Position numbers and translations under genes: made by a program. Positions 15,487-23,658 of a stretch of 64,000 bases of DNA are shown piece by piece. Position 1 is the stretch's first letter; each line of letters begins with the position of its first letter. The stretch is from Ancylothrix sp. D3o (GTDB taxonomy: Bacteria; Cyanobacteriota; Cyanobacteriia; Cyanobacteriales; Oscillatoriaceae): NCBI RefSeq assembly GCF_025370775.1, contig NZ_JAMXEX010000017.1, positions 1 through 64,000 on the forward strand, given 5' to 3'. The notes below the pieces were generated by a model. It saw only the letters and a list, made by a program, of their open reading frames with translations. It had not been told where the DNA came from and searched no databases.

Positions 15487-16455
15487 ATGTCCTACCAAAA
15501 AGAAAAACAAATCGCCATTGATGCCGCCATCAGCGCCGCCAAACTCTGCGAACAAGTCCGCGCCGCCATACCCCCCGCGATTGAAAAAAGCGACAAAAGC
15601 CCCGTCACAGTGGCAGACTATGGCTCACAAGCCATCATTTGCAAAGCCGTCAGCGAAGCCTTCCCAGAAGATCCCATCGTCGGAGAAGAAGACGCCGCTC
15701 AACTCCGTGAGCCGGCAATGGCAGAAAACTTGACAAAAGTAACAAACTATGTTAAAGAAATCCTACCTGATGCCACCTCGGAACAAGTGCTCGACTGGAT
15801 CGACCGAGGCAATGGCAAAGTAGCGCCGCGTTTTTGGACACTTGACCCGATTGATGGCACCAAAGGCTTTTTGCGGCAAGACCAGTATGCCGTCGCCTTG
15901 GCGCTGGTAGAGGCCGGTGATGTCAAGGTTGGAGTTTTGGCCTGTCCCGCCTTCAAGCTTGATTCCGGCGAAGTTGGGGCGTTATTTGTGGCGGTGCGTG
16001 GCGAAGGTGCAGAAATGATGCCTTTGGCCGGTGGCGAGTTGCGTCCCATCAAAGTTGTGAGTGTGGATGATGTTACAAATATGCGATTTGTTGAGAGTGT
16101 AGAAGCAGCACATGGCGATCAAGACCGGCAAAATGCAGTAGCACAAGCAGTAGGATTTACATCAGCTTCCGTGCGGATGGATTCGCAGGCAAAATATGGC
16201 GCAGTTGCCTGTGGAATGGCAGCACTTTATATGCGTTTACCTTCTCCAAAAACACCGAACTATCGAGAGAATATTTGGGATCATGCAGCGGGGGCTATTG
16301 TAGTAGAAGAAGCTGGGGGTCGCGTCACCGATATGTACGGAATTGCCCTGAATTTTTCCGAGGCTGTAAAAATGATGAATAATCAGGGAGTTATCGTCAG
16401 TAATGGCGCGATTCACGATGCAGTTTTAGAGATTTTCCGCGAGAAAATGCCTTAA
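15487..16455 (+). CDS. 3'(2'),5'-bisphosphate nucleotidase (inositol monophosphatase family)
   Basis: 322 residues. It belongs to the lithium-sensitive phosphatase family, the Hal2/CysQ-like branch that hydrolyses PAP/PAPS by-products of sulfate assimilation. Metal-binding motifs are seen: EEDAA after PIVG, the classic FWTLDPIDGTKGFLR with DPIDG, and WDHAAGAIVVEEAGGRVTD near the end. The Hal2-type opening KSPVTVADYGSQAII is also present. Base use changes inside the gene: the first third is C/A-rich on the coding strand, the rest G/T-rich. It is monocistronic, divergent from proA with 219 bp between. Confidence 0.88.
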   Translation: MSYQKEKQIAIDAAISAAKLCEQVRAAIPPAIEKSDKSPVTVADYGSQAIICKAVSEAFPEDPIVGEEDAAQLREPAMAENLTKVTNYVKEILPDATSEQVLDWIDRGNGKVAPRFWTLDPIDGTKGFLRQDQYAVALALVEAGDVKVGVLACPAFKLDSGEVGALFVAVRGEGAEMMPLAGGELRPIKVVSVDDVTNMRFVESVEAAHGDQDRQNAVAQAVGFTSASVRMDSQAKYGAVACGMAALYMRLPSPKTPNYRENIWDHAAGAIVVEEAGGRVTDMYGIALNFSEAVKMMNNQGVIVSNGAIHDAVLEIFREKMP

Positions 16456-16692
16456 CTTTTTTCTAGCAAAAGTTTATCCCCCTCACTCCCCCTATTCTCC
16501 CTTAAAATTAGGTAATTTGGGGGGATTGAGTTCAGAGCCGACAAAGGATTATTTTTTGGAGAGAGAATATTAAGAATTTTAAATTTTTGGAATCGCTGTG
16601 ATATTTAAATTCTCAAATAGGGAACTTTTATTATCGTAATCAGGAATTTTCACCTCGAAGATTCTATAAAGTTGTAAACTGAGGCAATGCTT

Positions 16693-19026
16693 ATGTCTCC
16701 CAATTCGGTCACATTGACAGCAGGAATAGAAGCTGCAAGTCAAAAACGCTATTTTGAGGCTATTGAACATCTGGAAATGTTTTGTCAGAGTTGCGCGGAT
16801 ACCCGTTCAAAAGATTACATTCAAGCGCAGATGTGGTTGGTGAAGGCGTATCAGGGCTACAAACAGCCAGAAAAGGCATTAGAAATTTGTCAGCAAATGG
16901 CAACTTATGAAAACCCACAGGTAAAAAGTTGGGTAGAAAAAATAGCAGCGGTGTTGTCAACCACAGTAAAATCGGCAACTCCAGCAAAAAAACAAGCCGG
17001 CGAACTTTTTCAGGCTGGAAATATAGCAATCAAACAGCGGCGTTATGTGGAAGCGATTCCGCTGTTGGAAGAATATTTACAGCTTTGTGAAGATAGCAAC
17101 TCTCAAGATTATTCCCAGGCCCAAATGTGGCTAGTAAAAGCTTATCAGCGCACCGGCCATTTAGAAAAAGCGCTTGCTTTGTGTGAGCAACTCCAACAAA
17201 ATCAAAATCCTTTAGTTCAAAGTTGGGTACAACAAACACTTCCCTCTTTAAAGAAACCAAAAACCGGCCTGCCGGCAGAAAATTCGCAAATATCTCAACC
17301 AGAAAACACAAATCGCTTTGCCAAGGCGGGACGGGCCGCAAAAATAAGTGTCAAACTGGCAATGGTGGGGTTTGCCGGCAGTTTAGGACTAGCGAGTGGT
17401 GTTACCCTGTCGTTGCTTTTTGGCATGGTTTTGGTGCTGTTTTTGAATTTGGGTCTTATTTGGCAAAGTAATAATCCTTCAATGGGTTTAGGACTAGCAA
17501 TTATAGTTACAATTGTTTTCAATGCAGTGATGTTTTTCTTATCGCCGATTTTGATGGATTTAGCGCAAAATTGGCTTTATGGAACGCGCTGGGTAAATTT
17601 ATCAGAAATTGAGCGAAAAAGCCCTGAGACGGCTAAAGTAATTCGCCAAGTTTGTCAAAACAAAAAACTCCAGCAACCGCGATTAGGAATTATTGATGAC
17701 GAAAATCCAACAGCTTTTACTTATGGGTCTTTGCCAAATACGGCTCGTCTGGTGGTTAGTAAGGGATTATTTACTTACTTAGATGATGACGAAATAGCGA
17801 CGGTTTACGCACACGAATTAGGTCATATTGTGCATTGGGATTTTGCCGTGATGACCTTGGCTGCAACGCTGGTACAGATTACTTATTTGGTGTACAGTTA
17901 TGGGCGCCGGTTGAAGAATTATATCGACAACAAAAAAATCCGAGATAGTATTGAGACGGCTGCAACAATGGCCTACTTTTTTTATTTGATAGGAACGTAT
18001 TTAACGCTGTACTTATCGCGGACACGGGAATATTTTGCAGATCGTTTTGCAGCAGAAGTCACCGGCAATCCTAATGGGTTATCGCGGGCTTTGATTAAAA
18101 TTGCTTATGGCATTGTAGAAGAAGGGCAAAAAGCAAAAGAACCGAGTCAATTAATTGAAGGAACTCGTGCTTTAGGAATTTATGATCCCAAGGCAGCAGC
18201 TACTTCGGGAACAGCTTATCGTATTGCAGCACAACCGGCCCAAATTGGTAAAGTTTTCTTGTGGGATATGTTTAATCCTTGGGGTTGGTGGGTGGAGTTA
18301 AATTCAACGCATCCCTTGACAGGAAAAAGAATTCGTGCCTTAACAACTTATGCGGAACAGTTAGGTTTAGAAACAGAATTTGACATGGCTCGCGTGGTGC
18401 GAGAAGGCAAAAAGTTGAGCAAGAAACGACTTTACGGAGATTTTGCTTTAGATTTGTTGCTGTTTAAATCGGATTTTTTGGTGGCGGTTATTGGGTTTGC
18501 ACTAGGGTTGATAATGTTGTTTGTGGCTGGCAATTTTAAGGTGTTTTTCTGGTTGTGGTTTACCGGTATTGGCTTGGGAATGATTATTAAGGCGGCGTTC
18601 ATGTTTCCGCAACCGCCGCTTGCACCAAAGTCTGATGTTTTAACTTTGATGTCTGACCCCTATGCTAGTTTATTGCGGGGCAAATTTGTACAGCTTGATG
18701 GGGAGTTAATTGGACGCGGAGATGCGGGATATATTGCCGGTTCGGATCTGAAGATTAAAGATAAAACAGGCTTGATGTATTTGCGGTATGCTTCTTGGTT
18801 AGGGCCGGTTGGTAATTTCTTTTTTGGTACTGGTCTTGCGAGTAGTTTGATTGGGGAAGAAGTGAGTGCAATTGGTTGGTTTCGGCGGGGGGTTGGCCCT
18901 TGGGTTGATTTGCTGAAAATTAAAACAGATACGGGGAAAACGTATAACAGTTATCCGCGTTTTTGGAAGTTGGTTATGGGGGTTGGGTTTATTTTTTTAG
19001 GTTTTGTAGCCCCGGCTCTTTTTTAA
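16693..19026 (+). CDS. TPR-containing M48 family membrane metalloprotease
   Basis: 777 residues. An N-terminal ~190-residue part holds two degenerate TPR-like pairs (RYFEAIEHLEMFCQSC, RYVEAIPLLEEYLQLC, each followed by AQMWLVKAYQ). Two membrane segments follow (~residues 225-290), then the HtpX-like M48 protease core with the zinc site HELGHIVHW (His374, Glu375, His378) and the distal zinc ligand region SRTREYFADRFAA. Further hydrophobic segments lie near 590-640 and at the C-terminus. I chose the ATG at 16693 because GAGG (16681-16684) is 8 bases away; the ATG at 16687 would be too close. It probably degrades membrane proteins; the substrate is unknown. Confidence 0.88.
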   Translation: MSPNSVTLTAGIEAASQKRYFEAIEHLEMFCQSCADTRSKDYIQAQMWLVKAYQGYKQPEKALEICQQMATYENPQVKSWVEKIAAVLSTTVKSATPAKKQAGELFQAGNIAIKQRRYVEAIPLLEEYLQLCEDSNSQDYSQAQMWLVKAYQRTGHLEKALALCEQLQQNQNPLVQSWVQQTLPSLKKPKTGLPAENSQISQPENTNRFAKAGRAAKISVKLAMVGFAGSLGLASGVTLSLLFGMVLVLFLNLGLIWQSNNPSMGLGLAIIVTIVFNAVMFFLSPILMDLAQNWLYGTRWVNLSEIERKSPETAKVIRQVCQNKKLQQPRLGIIDDENPTAFTYGSLPNTARLVVSKGLFTYLDDDEIATVYAHELGHIVHWDFAVMTLAATLVQITYLVYSYGRRLKNYIDNKKIRDSIETAATMAYFFYLIGTYLTLYLSRTREYFADRFAAEVTGNPNGLSRALIKIAYGIVEEGQKAKEPSQLIEGTRALGIYDPKAAATSGTAYRIAAQPAQIGKVFLWDMFNPWGWWVELNSTHPLTGKRIRALTTYAEQLGLETEFDMARVVREGKKLSKKRLYGDFALDLLLFKSDFLVAVIGFALGLIMLFVAGNFKVFFWLWFTGIGLGMIIKAAFMFPQPPLAPKSDVLTLMSDPYASLLRGKFVQLDGELIGRGDAGYIAGSDLKIKDKTGLMYLRYASWLGPVGNFFFGTGLASSLIGEEVSAIGWFRRGVGPWVDLLKIKTDTGKTYNSYPRFWKLVMGVGFIFLGFVAPALF

Positions 19027-19089
19027 GAAAAAAAATGAGTTTTTCTGAGGTATCGTAACTGTTTGGCCGGCAAGTTATGTAAAATTTAC

Positions 19090-19130
19090 AGGTTGGGAAA
19101 TGCTCTTAATAGTTAAGCTACTCCCAACCT
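19090..19130. repeat. AGGTTGGGA inverted repeat between convergent genes
   Basis: AGGTTGGGA (19090-19098) and TCCCAACCT (19122-19130) flank a 23-base loop. It is related to the 13059 palindrome and may act as a terminator for both neighbours. Confidence 0.5.
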
Positions 19131-19137
19131 AAACAAG

Positions 19138-19917
19138 CTAAGATTGAGATTGTTCAGCGATTTTTCTTACTTCTTCAATTGGCAAATCTAATCCTAGAGC
19201 AATTTGGTCTAAACTCAGGCCAATCTGAAGCAAACGCTGCACATTTTCTACCTGGACTTCGGCCCGGACTTCCTGGTAAACCCTGGTCTTTTTTAAGTCT
19301 TCTAAAGTGAACATTTGCTCAAGCTCCTGTGTGCTTAACTGTGGCAATTTATAGACAAGAACCCTTTCTAACAATTCTAAGACATCCCGCTGGATATCTT
19401 CACCGGCTAACTGTTGTCTTGTCTGGTCAATTAATTGTCGTGCTTGTTCTGTTGTGTTTTCTGCCGGTGTCATCACTAATTTTACAATTCCCAAACCTAT
19501 CGAATTTTCTGGCAATTCTTCTAACTCATCCAAATACACCCGCCTTACACGCTGACTTTCTAAAAGAATGCCATATTGTAAGGTTTCTTCTGCTTCCATA
19601 TCCCTTGTGGGATAAATGACAACAGCGTACCAAGGATTTCTTTTTGGTTTGTATTGCGCCAGATAGAGAAAAATTTCTCCAAAAAAGCGAAAGTAGAAGT
19701 CATTTTCTTTGTAAAATTGCACTTCTACAAAATAGATGGGAAATTCTGGGCTTTCTGTGGCCGGCAAAAATAATCCATCCAAACGAAAGGCAAGCTGTTT
19801 GACTTCTACAGAGGTAAATTCATAAACGTTTGCTTCTGCCGGATCTCGCCCTATCAATTCTAATAAGGCGCTGGGGAAAAGTTGAAATAGCCGGTAGAAG
19901 ATTGGATCGGTTTTCAC
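19138..19917 (-). CDS. DUF2887 / Rpn-like putative nuclease
   Basis: 259 residues. MKTDPIFYRLFQLFPSALLELIG is the stereotyped start of cyanobacterial DUF2887 proteins, which belong to the PD-(D/E)XK superfamily near the Rpn (recombination-promoting nuclease) group. A likely catalytic strand pair is LDGLFLP and IYFVEVQFYK (Asp, then Glu-x-Gln). The C-terminus is a coiled helix region ending LSLDQIALGLDLPIEEVRKI, a common tail in this group. Such genes are numerous and mobile-looking in cyanobacteria. The cellular role is unknown. Confidence 0.8.
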   Translation of the reverse strand: MKTDPIFYRLFQLFPSALLELIGRDPAEANVYEFTSVEVKQLAFRLDGLFLPATESPEFPIYFVEVQFYKENDFYFRFFGEIFLYLAQYKPKRNPWYAVVIYPTRDMEAEETLQYGILLESQRVRRVYLDELEELPENSIGLGIVKLVMTPAENTTEQARQLIDQTRQQLAGEDIQRDVLELLERVLVYKLPQLSTQELEQMFTLEDLKKTRVYQEVRAEVQVENVQRLLQIGLSLDQIALGLDLPIEEVRKIAEQSQS

Positions 19918-19957
19918 AAATTGAAAATTGTATTTAGCAATGTTTATATCGATTTTA

Positions 19958-20791
19958 TCATATTTGCTTTTCTTTCATTTGTTTTTGTTGAGCGATTAAC
20001 TTTTTGGCTTTCCTCCACAATTCCTCTAATTCTTCGATGCTGTACTCTGTGAGGGGCCGGTCTGCAAAAGTTTCAACTTGGGAAAAGCGAGCAATAAATT
20101 TTTGATTGGTGTCTTGTAAGGCAGCACTTGGGTCTAAATTATGCCACCGGCCTAAGTTGATCAAAGAAAACAAAATATCGCCTAATTCCGATTGTTGTTG
20201 TTCTTTTGTTTCATGTTCAACCGCATATTTAAACTCTTCTAGTTCTTCATGCAGTTTTGCCCAAACTCCCTCGACATTATCCCATTCAAACCCAACAGCG
20301 GCGGCTTTTTCAGAAATTTTCATGCCGGCCATTAACGGGGGGAATGTGCGAGCATACTTGCTAAATTTAGCACTCAAAGGAGGTAAAGCAGGCTCGCTTT
20401 TTTCTGAGGCTTTAATTTCTTCCCAATTTTGCCGCACTTCTTCCACAGAGTTGACAGTTACATCGCCAAAAACATGAGGGTGCCGGCGGATAAGTTTTTC
20501 GGAGATCCCATTGGCGATTTCTGCTAACGTAAAATCGCCATATTCGCTGAAAATTTGGGCTTGTAATACCACTTGTAAGAGTAAATCTCCTAATTCTTCG
20601 GTAATGGCTTTTTTATCTTTGCTGCGGATAGCTTCGACGGTTTCGTAGGCTTCTTCGATAATATAAGGAATGAGGGTTTCTGGGGTTTGTTCTAAATCCC
20701 AGGGACAACCGCCTTCGGGAGAACGCAATTGTGCTACAACTTCAATTAATTTTTGCAAAGCTTCGAGGGTGCCGGTGTGAGGATTAGACAT
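19958..20791 (-). CDS. mazG: nucleoside triphosphate pyrophosphohydrolase MazG
   Basis: 277 residues with two MazG folds. The first carries LRSPEGGCPWDLEQTPETLIPY, then EEAYETVEAI (EExxE) and EELGDLLLQVVLQ (ExxD). The second has EELEEFKYAVEHETKEQQQSELGDILFSL. It converts (d)NTPs to NMPs and pyrophosphate and is thought to clean out aberrant nucleotides. The start MSNPHTGTLEALQKL fits the family. It lies downstream of the DUF2227 gene (57 bp apart) in the same direction. Confidence 0.95.
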   Translation of the reverse strand: MSNPHTGTLEALQKLIEVVAQLRSPEGGCPWDLEQTPETLIPYIIEEAYETVEAIRSKDKKAITEELGDLLLQVVLQAQIFSEYGDFTLAEIANGISEKLIRRHPHVFGDVTVNSVEEVRQNWEEIKASEKSEPALPPLSAKFSKYARTFPPLMAGMKISEKAAAVGFEWDNVEGVWAKLHEELEEFKYAVEHETKEQQQSELGDILFSLINLGRWHNLDPSAALQDTNQKFIARFSQVETFADRPLTEYSIEELEELWRKAKKLIAQQKQMKEKQI

Positions 20792-20848
20792 TGTAATTAC
20801 TGAATCACTATTTGATAATTGTTAACTTTATTGGCAATTTTTGCCACT

Positions 20849-21430
20849 TTATTTATTATGTTTTTGAGATTTCTTTTTGCGAACCGGCCGGCGTTTTTTG
20901 CGTTTGGGAGAAAGTAAGCCTTGGACGCCTTGGCGTTGGAAGCGTTTATAAGCTGAACCAGTTACATCACTTAAAGAATGACTCATTGCACCCAGTTCTA
21001 AGCCTATGAAAAGGGCGAGGCATTCCGGCCAGTATTGTTGCAACGTTTCGAGGAGAGTTTGGGAGGTTTCTCGCCAATTCCAGGGCGATCCTGCAAATTG
21101 ACCGGCCACCCAAACAAATAAAGCAAAGACTGCCAGCCAGCCGGCCAGGTAGATGACGCGCAAAACAGTGCCGATAATGGGGCCGTGCGAGAAGACTGAG
21201 CGGTGACGCAGAGTTTGTTGATAGGGTATCCAGATCCAACGGAACAAGCCCCAGCGAGTGAAGGGGCGGGAGTGGAGATCCAAGTCGGGGCCAAACATCA
21301 GACCGCTGAACAGGAAGCCACCGGCCACGAGTAAGGTGTGGGTGGGGCTGCGAGTGACTGCGAAAGAGAGTGCGGTGATGGCCGGTAATGTCCAGAGGGT
21401 AATGCGGTCATGGGTGCGACCAGAGGGCAT
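20849..21430 (-). CDS. DUF2227 membrane protein with metal-binding histidines
   Basis: 193 residues. MPSGRTHDRITLW, GPDLDLHSRPFTRWG and LRHRSVFSHGPIIGTVLR are the signature blocks of the DUF2227 family (often called putative metal-binding proteins). The His and Asp residues lie in an arrangement like membrane-bound hydrolases of the YdjM/DUF457 type. Three or four hydrophobic segments are visible. The C-terminus is strongly basic (SPKRKKRRPVRKKKSQKH). A catalytic role is plausible but not shown. Confidence 0.82.
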   Translation of the reverse strand: MPSGRTHDRITLWTLPAITALSFAVTRSPTHTLLVAGGFLFSGLMFGPDLDLHSRPFTRWGLFRWIWIPYQQTLRHRSVFSHGPIIGTVLRVIYLAGWLAVFALFVWVAGQFAGSPWNWRETSQTLLETLQQYWPECLALFIGLELGAMSHSLSDVTGSAYKRFQRQGVQGLLSPKRKKRRPVRKKKSQKHNK

Positions 21431-21524
21431 TTTCGGGTGGGGTGAAATTTCTTTTTAAAGTTAGCAAAATAGGGCTTGCTTTTTTTTGAGACTCTGCTAC
21501 AATAAATTTCTGTGATAAAAAAAC

Positions 21525-21596
21525 GGGCGATTAGCTCAGCGGTAGAGCTCCTGCCTTACAAGCAGGCTGTCGGGGGTTCAAATCCCTCATCTCCCA
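21525..21596 (+). tRNA. tRNA-Val (anticodon UAC)
   Basis: 72 bases fold as a full cloverleaf: acceptor GGGCGAT, D-stem GCTC/GAGC, anticodon stem CCTGC/GCAGG with loop CTTACAA (anticodon TAC), a 5-base variable loop, T-stem GGGGG/CCCTC and 3' strand ATCTCCC plus discriminator A. CCA is not encoded. One acceptor pair is a C-T mismatch (4:69): the 3' strand reads ATCTCCC where the cyanobacterial tRNA-Val I remember has ATCGCCC. An integrase remnant lies 78 bases downstream, so the mismatch could be a recombination scar. Confidence 0.93.
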
Positions 21597-21674
21597 TATT
21601 TTTAAGGCGATTAGCGGTCAATCAGGGCGGGCACATTCGTATATCCTAGGGAATGTGATCGGAAATGTGAGCGG

Positions 21675-21808
21675 ATGCCAAAAAGACCAAAAGTAACAAT
21701 TTTGTGTGACAGAGGATTGCTTAGGCTGGCTTGGACTGCCAACAAAAAAAGATACTTCTCTCTACTGGTCTAGCAGTTCCACCGGCACGAGCATCAAAAA
21801 AAAGCGGC
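21675..21808 (+). pseudogene. remnant of a tyrosine integrase N-terminus
   Basis: From ATG 21675 the frame reads MPKRPKVTILCDRGLLRLAW and continues TANKKRYF. After a 2-base slip at 21759-21760 it continues STGLAVPPARASKK. This pattern (LRLxW...KRYxLSTGL...) is the start of the arm-binding region of cyanobacterial phage-type integrases. Stops follow soon after. A stretch at about 21918-21980 reads FTAFAEEFKRFSSHFGRFPP and may be a further fragment. Its place directly behind a tRNA gene fits tRNA-directed integration. Nothing else of an element is left. Confidence 0.55.
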
Positions 21809-22006
21809 TTAAGTCCCTTGGGGAAAGGGTGATGTCGGAAAAGGGAAACGGTAATTGGGGAACTGCTAAAAATGAGGAGCTAGATGGGATTTGTCTAAAG
21901 AATCAAAAAATTAGGCATTTTTACGGCTTTTGCTGAAGAGTTTAAGCGGTTTTCCAGTCATTTTGGCCGCTTTCCCCCTTAAGAGTCAAATTTCCCCATT
22001 TGTGAT

Positions 22007-22387
22007 TTAATCACGGCTGAGGAGTTTACGATAAAAGCCAATGGGAAAATCTACTGTTCTCGAACGGCGGAAGTTGTCGAGCAGTTCAATTAAAAAGTCC
22101 ACAAAAACATGGTTTTCCATGCGTACTTCATAACTTAGCTGTTCGCCGCTGTTGTCAAATTGCATTCGACAGAGGGTTTGGTCTGCCGGTAACACAGAGG
22201 TTGTCCAGGTGGCTACAAAAGGGATAGGATCGCCGCCTTGTATTTTGCGGGTGCCTTCTAAACTTTTGTGCTGGTAAAGGGTGAGGGCTTTCGGCAGCAT
22301 CGTGCGCTTGTTATCGCGGTAGTAGGGGTTATAGATATTGACGAGTTTGGGATCTGCCGGTGCGAGTTGGTCGAGTTGGGCTGTCAT
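22007..22387 (-). CDS. EbsA-like conserved cyanobacterial protein (type IV pilus/biofilm)
   Basis: 126 residues from the ATG at 22387; a GTG at 22417 would add 10. The core reads NIYNPYYRDNKRTMLPKAL, GGDPIPFVATWTTSVLPAD, LSYEVRMENHVFVDFLIEL and DFPIGFYRKLL. I associate this pattern with EbsA, the small cyanobacterial protein that, with the pilus machinery, is needed for biofilm self-suppression in Synechococcus elongatus. The match is from memory. The gene is alone, between the integrase remnant and a divergent radical SAM gene. Confidence 0.6.
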   Translation of the reverse strand: MTAQLDQLAPADPKLVNIYNPYYRDNKRTMLPKALTLYQHKSLEGTRKIQGGDPIPFVATWTTSVLPADQTLCRMQFDNSGEQLSYEVRMENHVFVDFLIELLDNFRRSRTVDFPIGFYRKLLSRD

Positions 22388-22677
22388 AAATTTTTGCGGG
22401 TTCGGACTTTGTATCACTCAATTATCTAGTTTAACCATAAGAATTTTTAGGGGGTTGGGGGAGAGATTTTTTGTTGTGGGAGTGGCCTAACTTTACGTCT
22501 ATCTTAGTTTTTCAAGGTTTTGATCTCGTGTGGTGTTTTTGTTGATGGGGTGAGGAGTGAGGGTGGTTTGGGGGGAGATGGCGTTTGGCAGAGGCAATTA
22601 AATTGTTGACTGTTTGGCATCACCGGCTCAATATGGATCAATAACTTGATCTGTACAGCACAACTCTATAGAAACCT

Positions 22678-23658
22678 ATGGCTCCTCTGGTTGCAAATTA
22701 TTACTTGACTTACCGCTGTAATGCCCGCTGTCACTTCTGTAACATTTGGGCTTTGGAACCGAATAATGAGGCTGATTTTGCTACTATCCAGCAAAATCTT
22801 ACAGATTTACGTCGGTTGGGTGTTAAATATATCGATTTTACTGGTGGTGAACCGCTGCTGCGTCAGGATGTAGGCCAAATTTACACCGAGGCTAAACGTC
22901 AGGGCTTTGTTACTAGCATGACGACAAACACGATTTTATATCCGAAAAAAGCGAAAGAAATTCAAGGGTTGGTAGATTTTTTGAATTTCTCTTTGGATGG
23001 CCCGGATGCAGATACCCATGACCAATCGAGAGGGGTGAAGATTTTTGATACTTTGGTAGAGTCTGTGAAACTTGCTCAGTCTTTGGGTGAGTATCCGGTA
23101 CTCAATCATACGGTAACGGCCCAAAACTATAACCGTATTGATGAAGTTGGCGAACTGGGCAAGCAGTTGGGTGTTCGGGTTTGGCTGAATCCGGCTTTTA
23201 CGGCCCACGAAAATTACAATTCTAAGAAAAATCCTACCCCGGATATGGTGGCTGCGATTGAGGCGGGGGCGCGTAAATACTCTGGTTTGGGTTATAACAA
23301 GGCAGCGCTGGCGTTTATTGAGGCGGGGGGAAATGATACGAAAAATCCTCGCTGTAAGGCTGTGGATGCGGTGATTGCCATTTCACCGGATAATAAGTTG
23401 CTGTTGCCTTGCTATCATTTTGCCCAACAAGGTGTGCCTATTGATGGCAAGTTATATGAACTTTACCGGGAGTCGGAAGAAGTGGAAAAATTCCGCCAAT
23501 CTCAAGGGAAGTTATCCGTTTGTGAGGGTTGTACGGTATGGTGTTACTTGATCCCTAGTTTCTTCAAGGGTGTTGATAAGTATTGGTTTTTAAATCAAGT
23601 AACCTATGCCGGCGAATTCCTGGCCCGAAAACGATTCCTACAAGGAAGTTTGGTCTGA
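22678..23658 (+). CDS. radical SAM enzyme with C-terminal cysteine cluster
   Basis: 326 residues. The SAM iron-sulfur site is CNARCHFC (CxxxCxxC) near residue 14, followed by IDFTGGEPLLRQDV (GGEP motif) and FLNFSLDGPDADTHD. The C-terminal part has extra cysteines: one in NPRCKAV, one in LLPCYHF, and CEGCTVWC, which could hold an auxiliary cluster as in SPASM/Twitch proteins. The substrate cannot be read from sequence. The next gene, a glycosyltransferase, overlaps or directly follows, so the pair probably makes or modifies one lipid or polysaccharide. Loosely similar to hopanoid-type radical SAM enzymes (HpnH), but I do not assign it. Confidence 0.85.
   Translation: MAPLVANYYLTYRCNARCHFCNIWALEPNNEADFATIQQNLTDLRRLGVKYIDFTGGEPLLRQDVGQIYTEAKRQGFVTSMTTNTILYPKKAKEIQGLVDFLNFSLDGPDADTHDQSRGVKIFDTLVESVKLAQSLGEYPVLNHTVTAQNYNRIDEVGELGKQLGVRVWLNPAFTAHENYNSKKNPTPDMVAAIEAGARKYSGLGYNKAALAFIEAGGNDTKNPRCKAVDAVIAISPDNKLLLPCYHFAQQGVPIDGKLYELYRESEEVEKFRQSQGKLSVCEGCTVWCYLIPSFFKGVDKYWFLNQVTYAGEFLARKRFLQGSLV

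Noticed and set aside
21706-21936. 76-codon frame near the tRNA
   Set aside because: It cuts across the integrase remnant in a wrong frame; no homology pattern.
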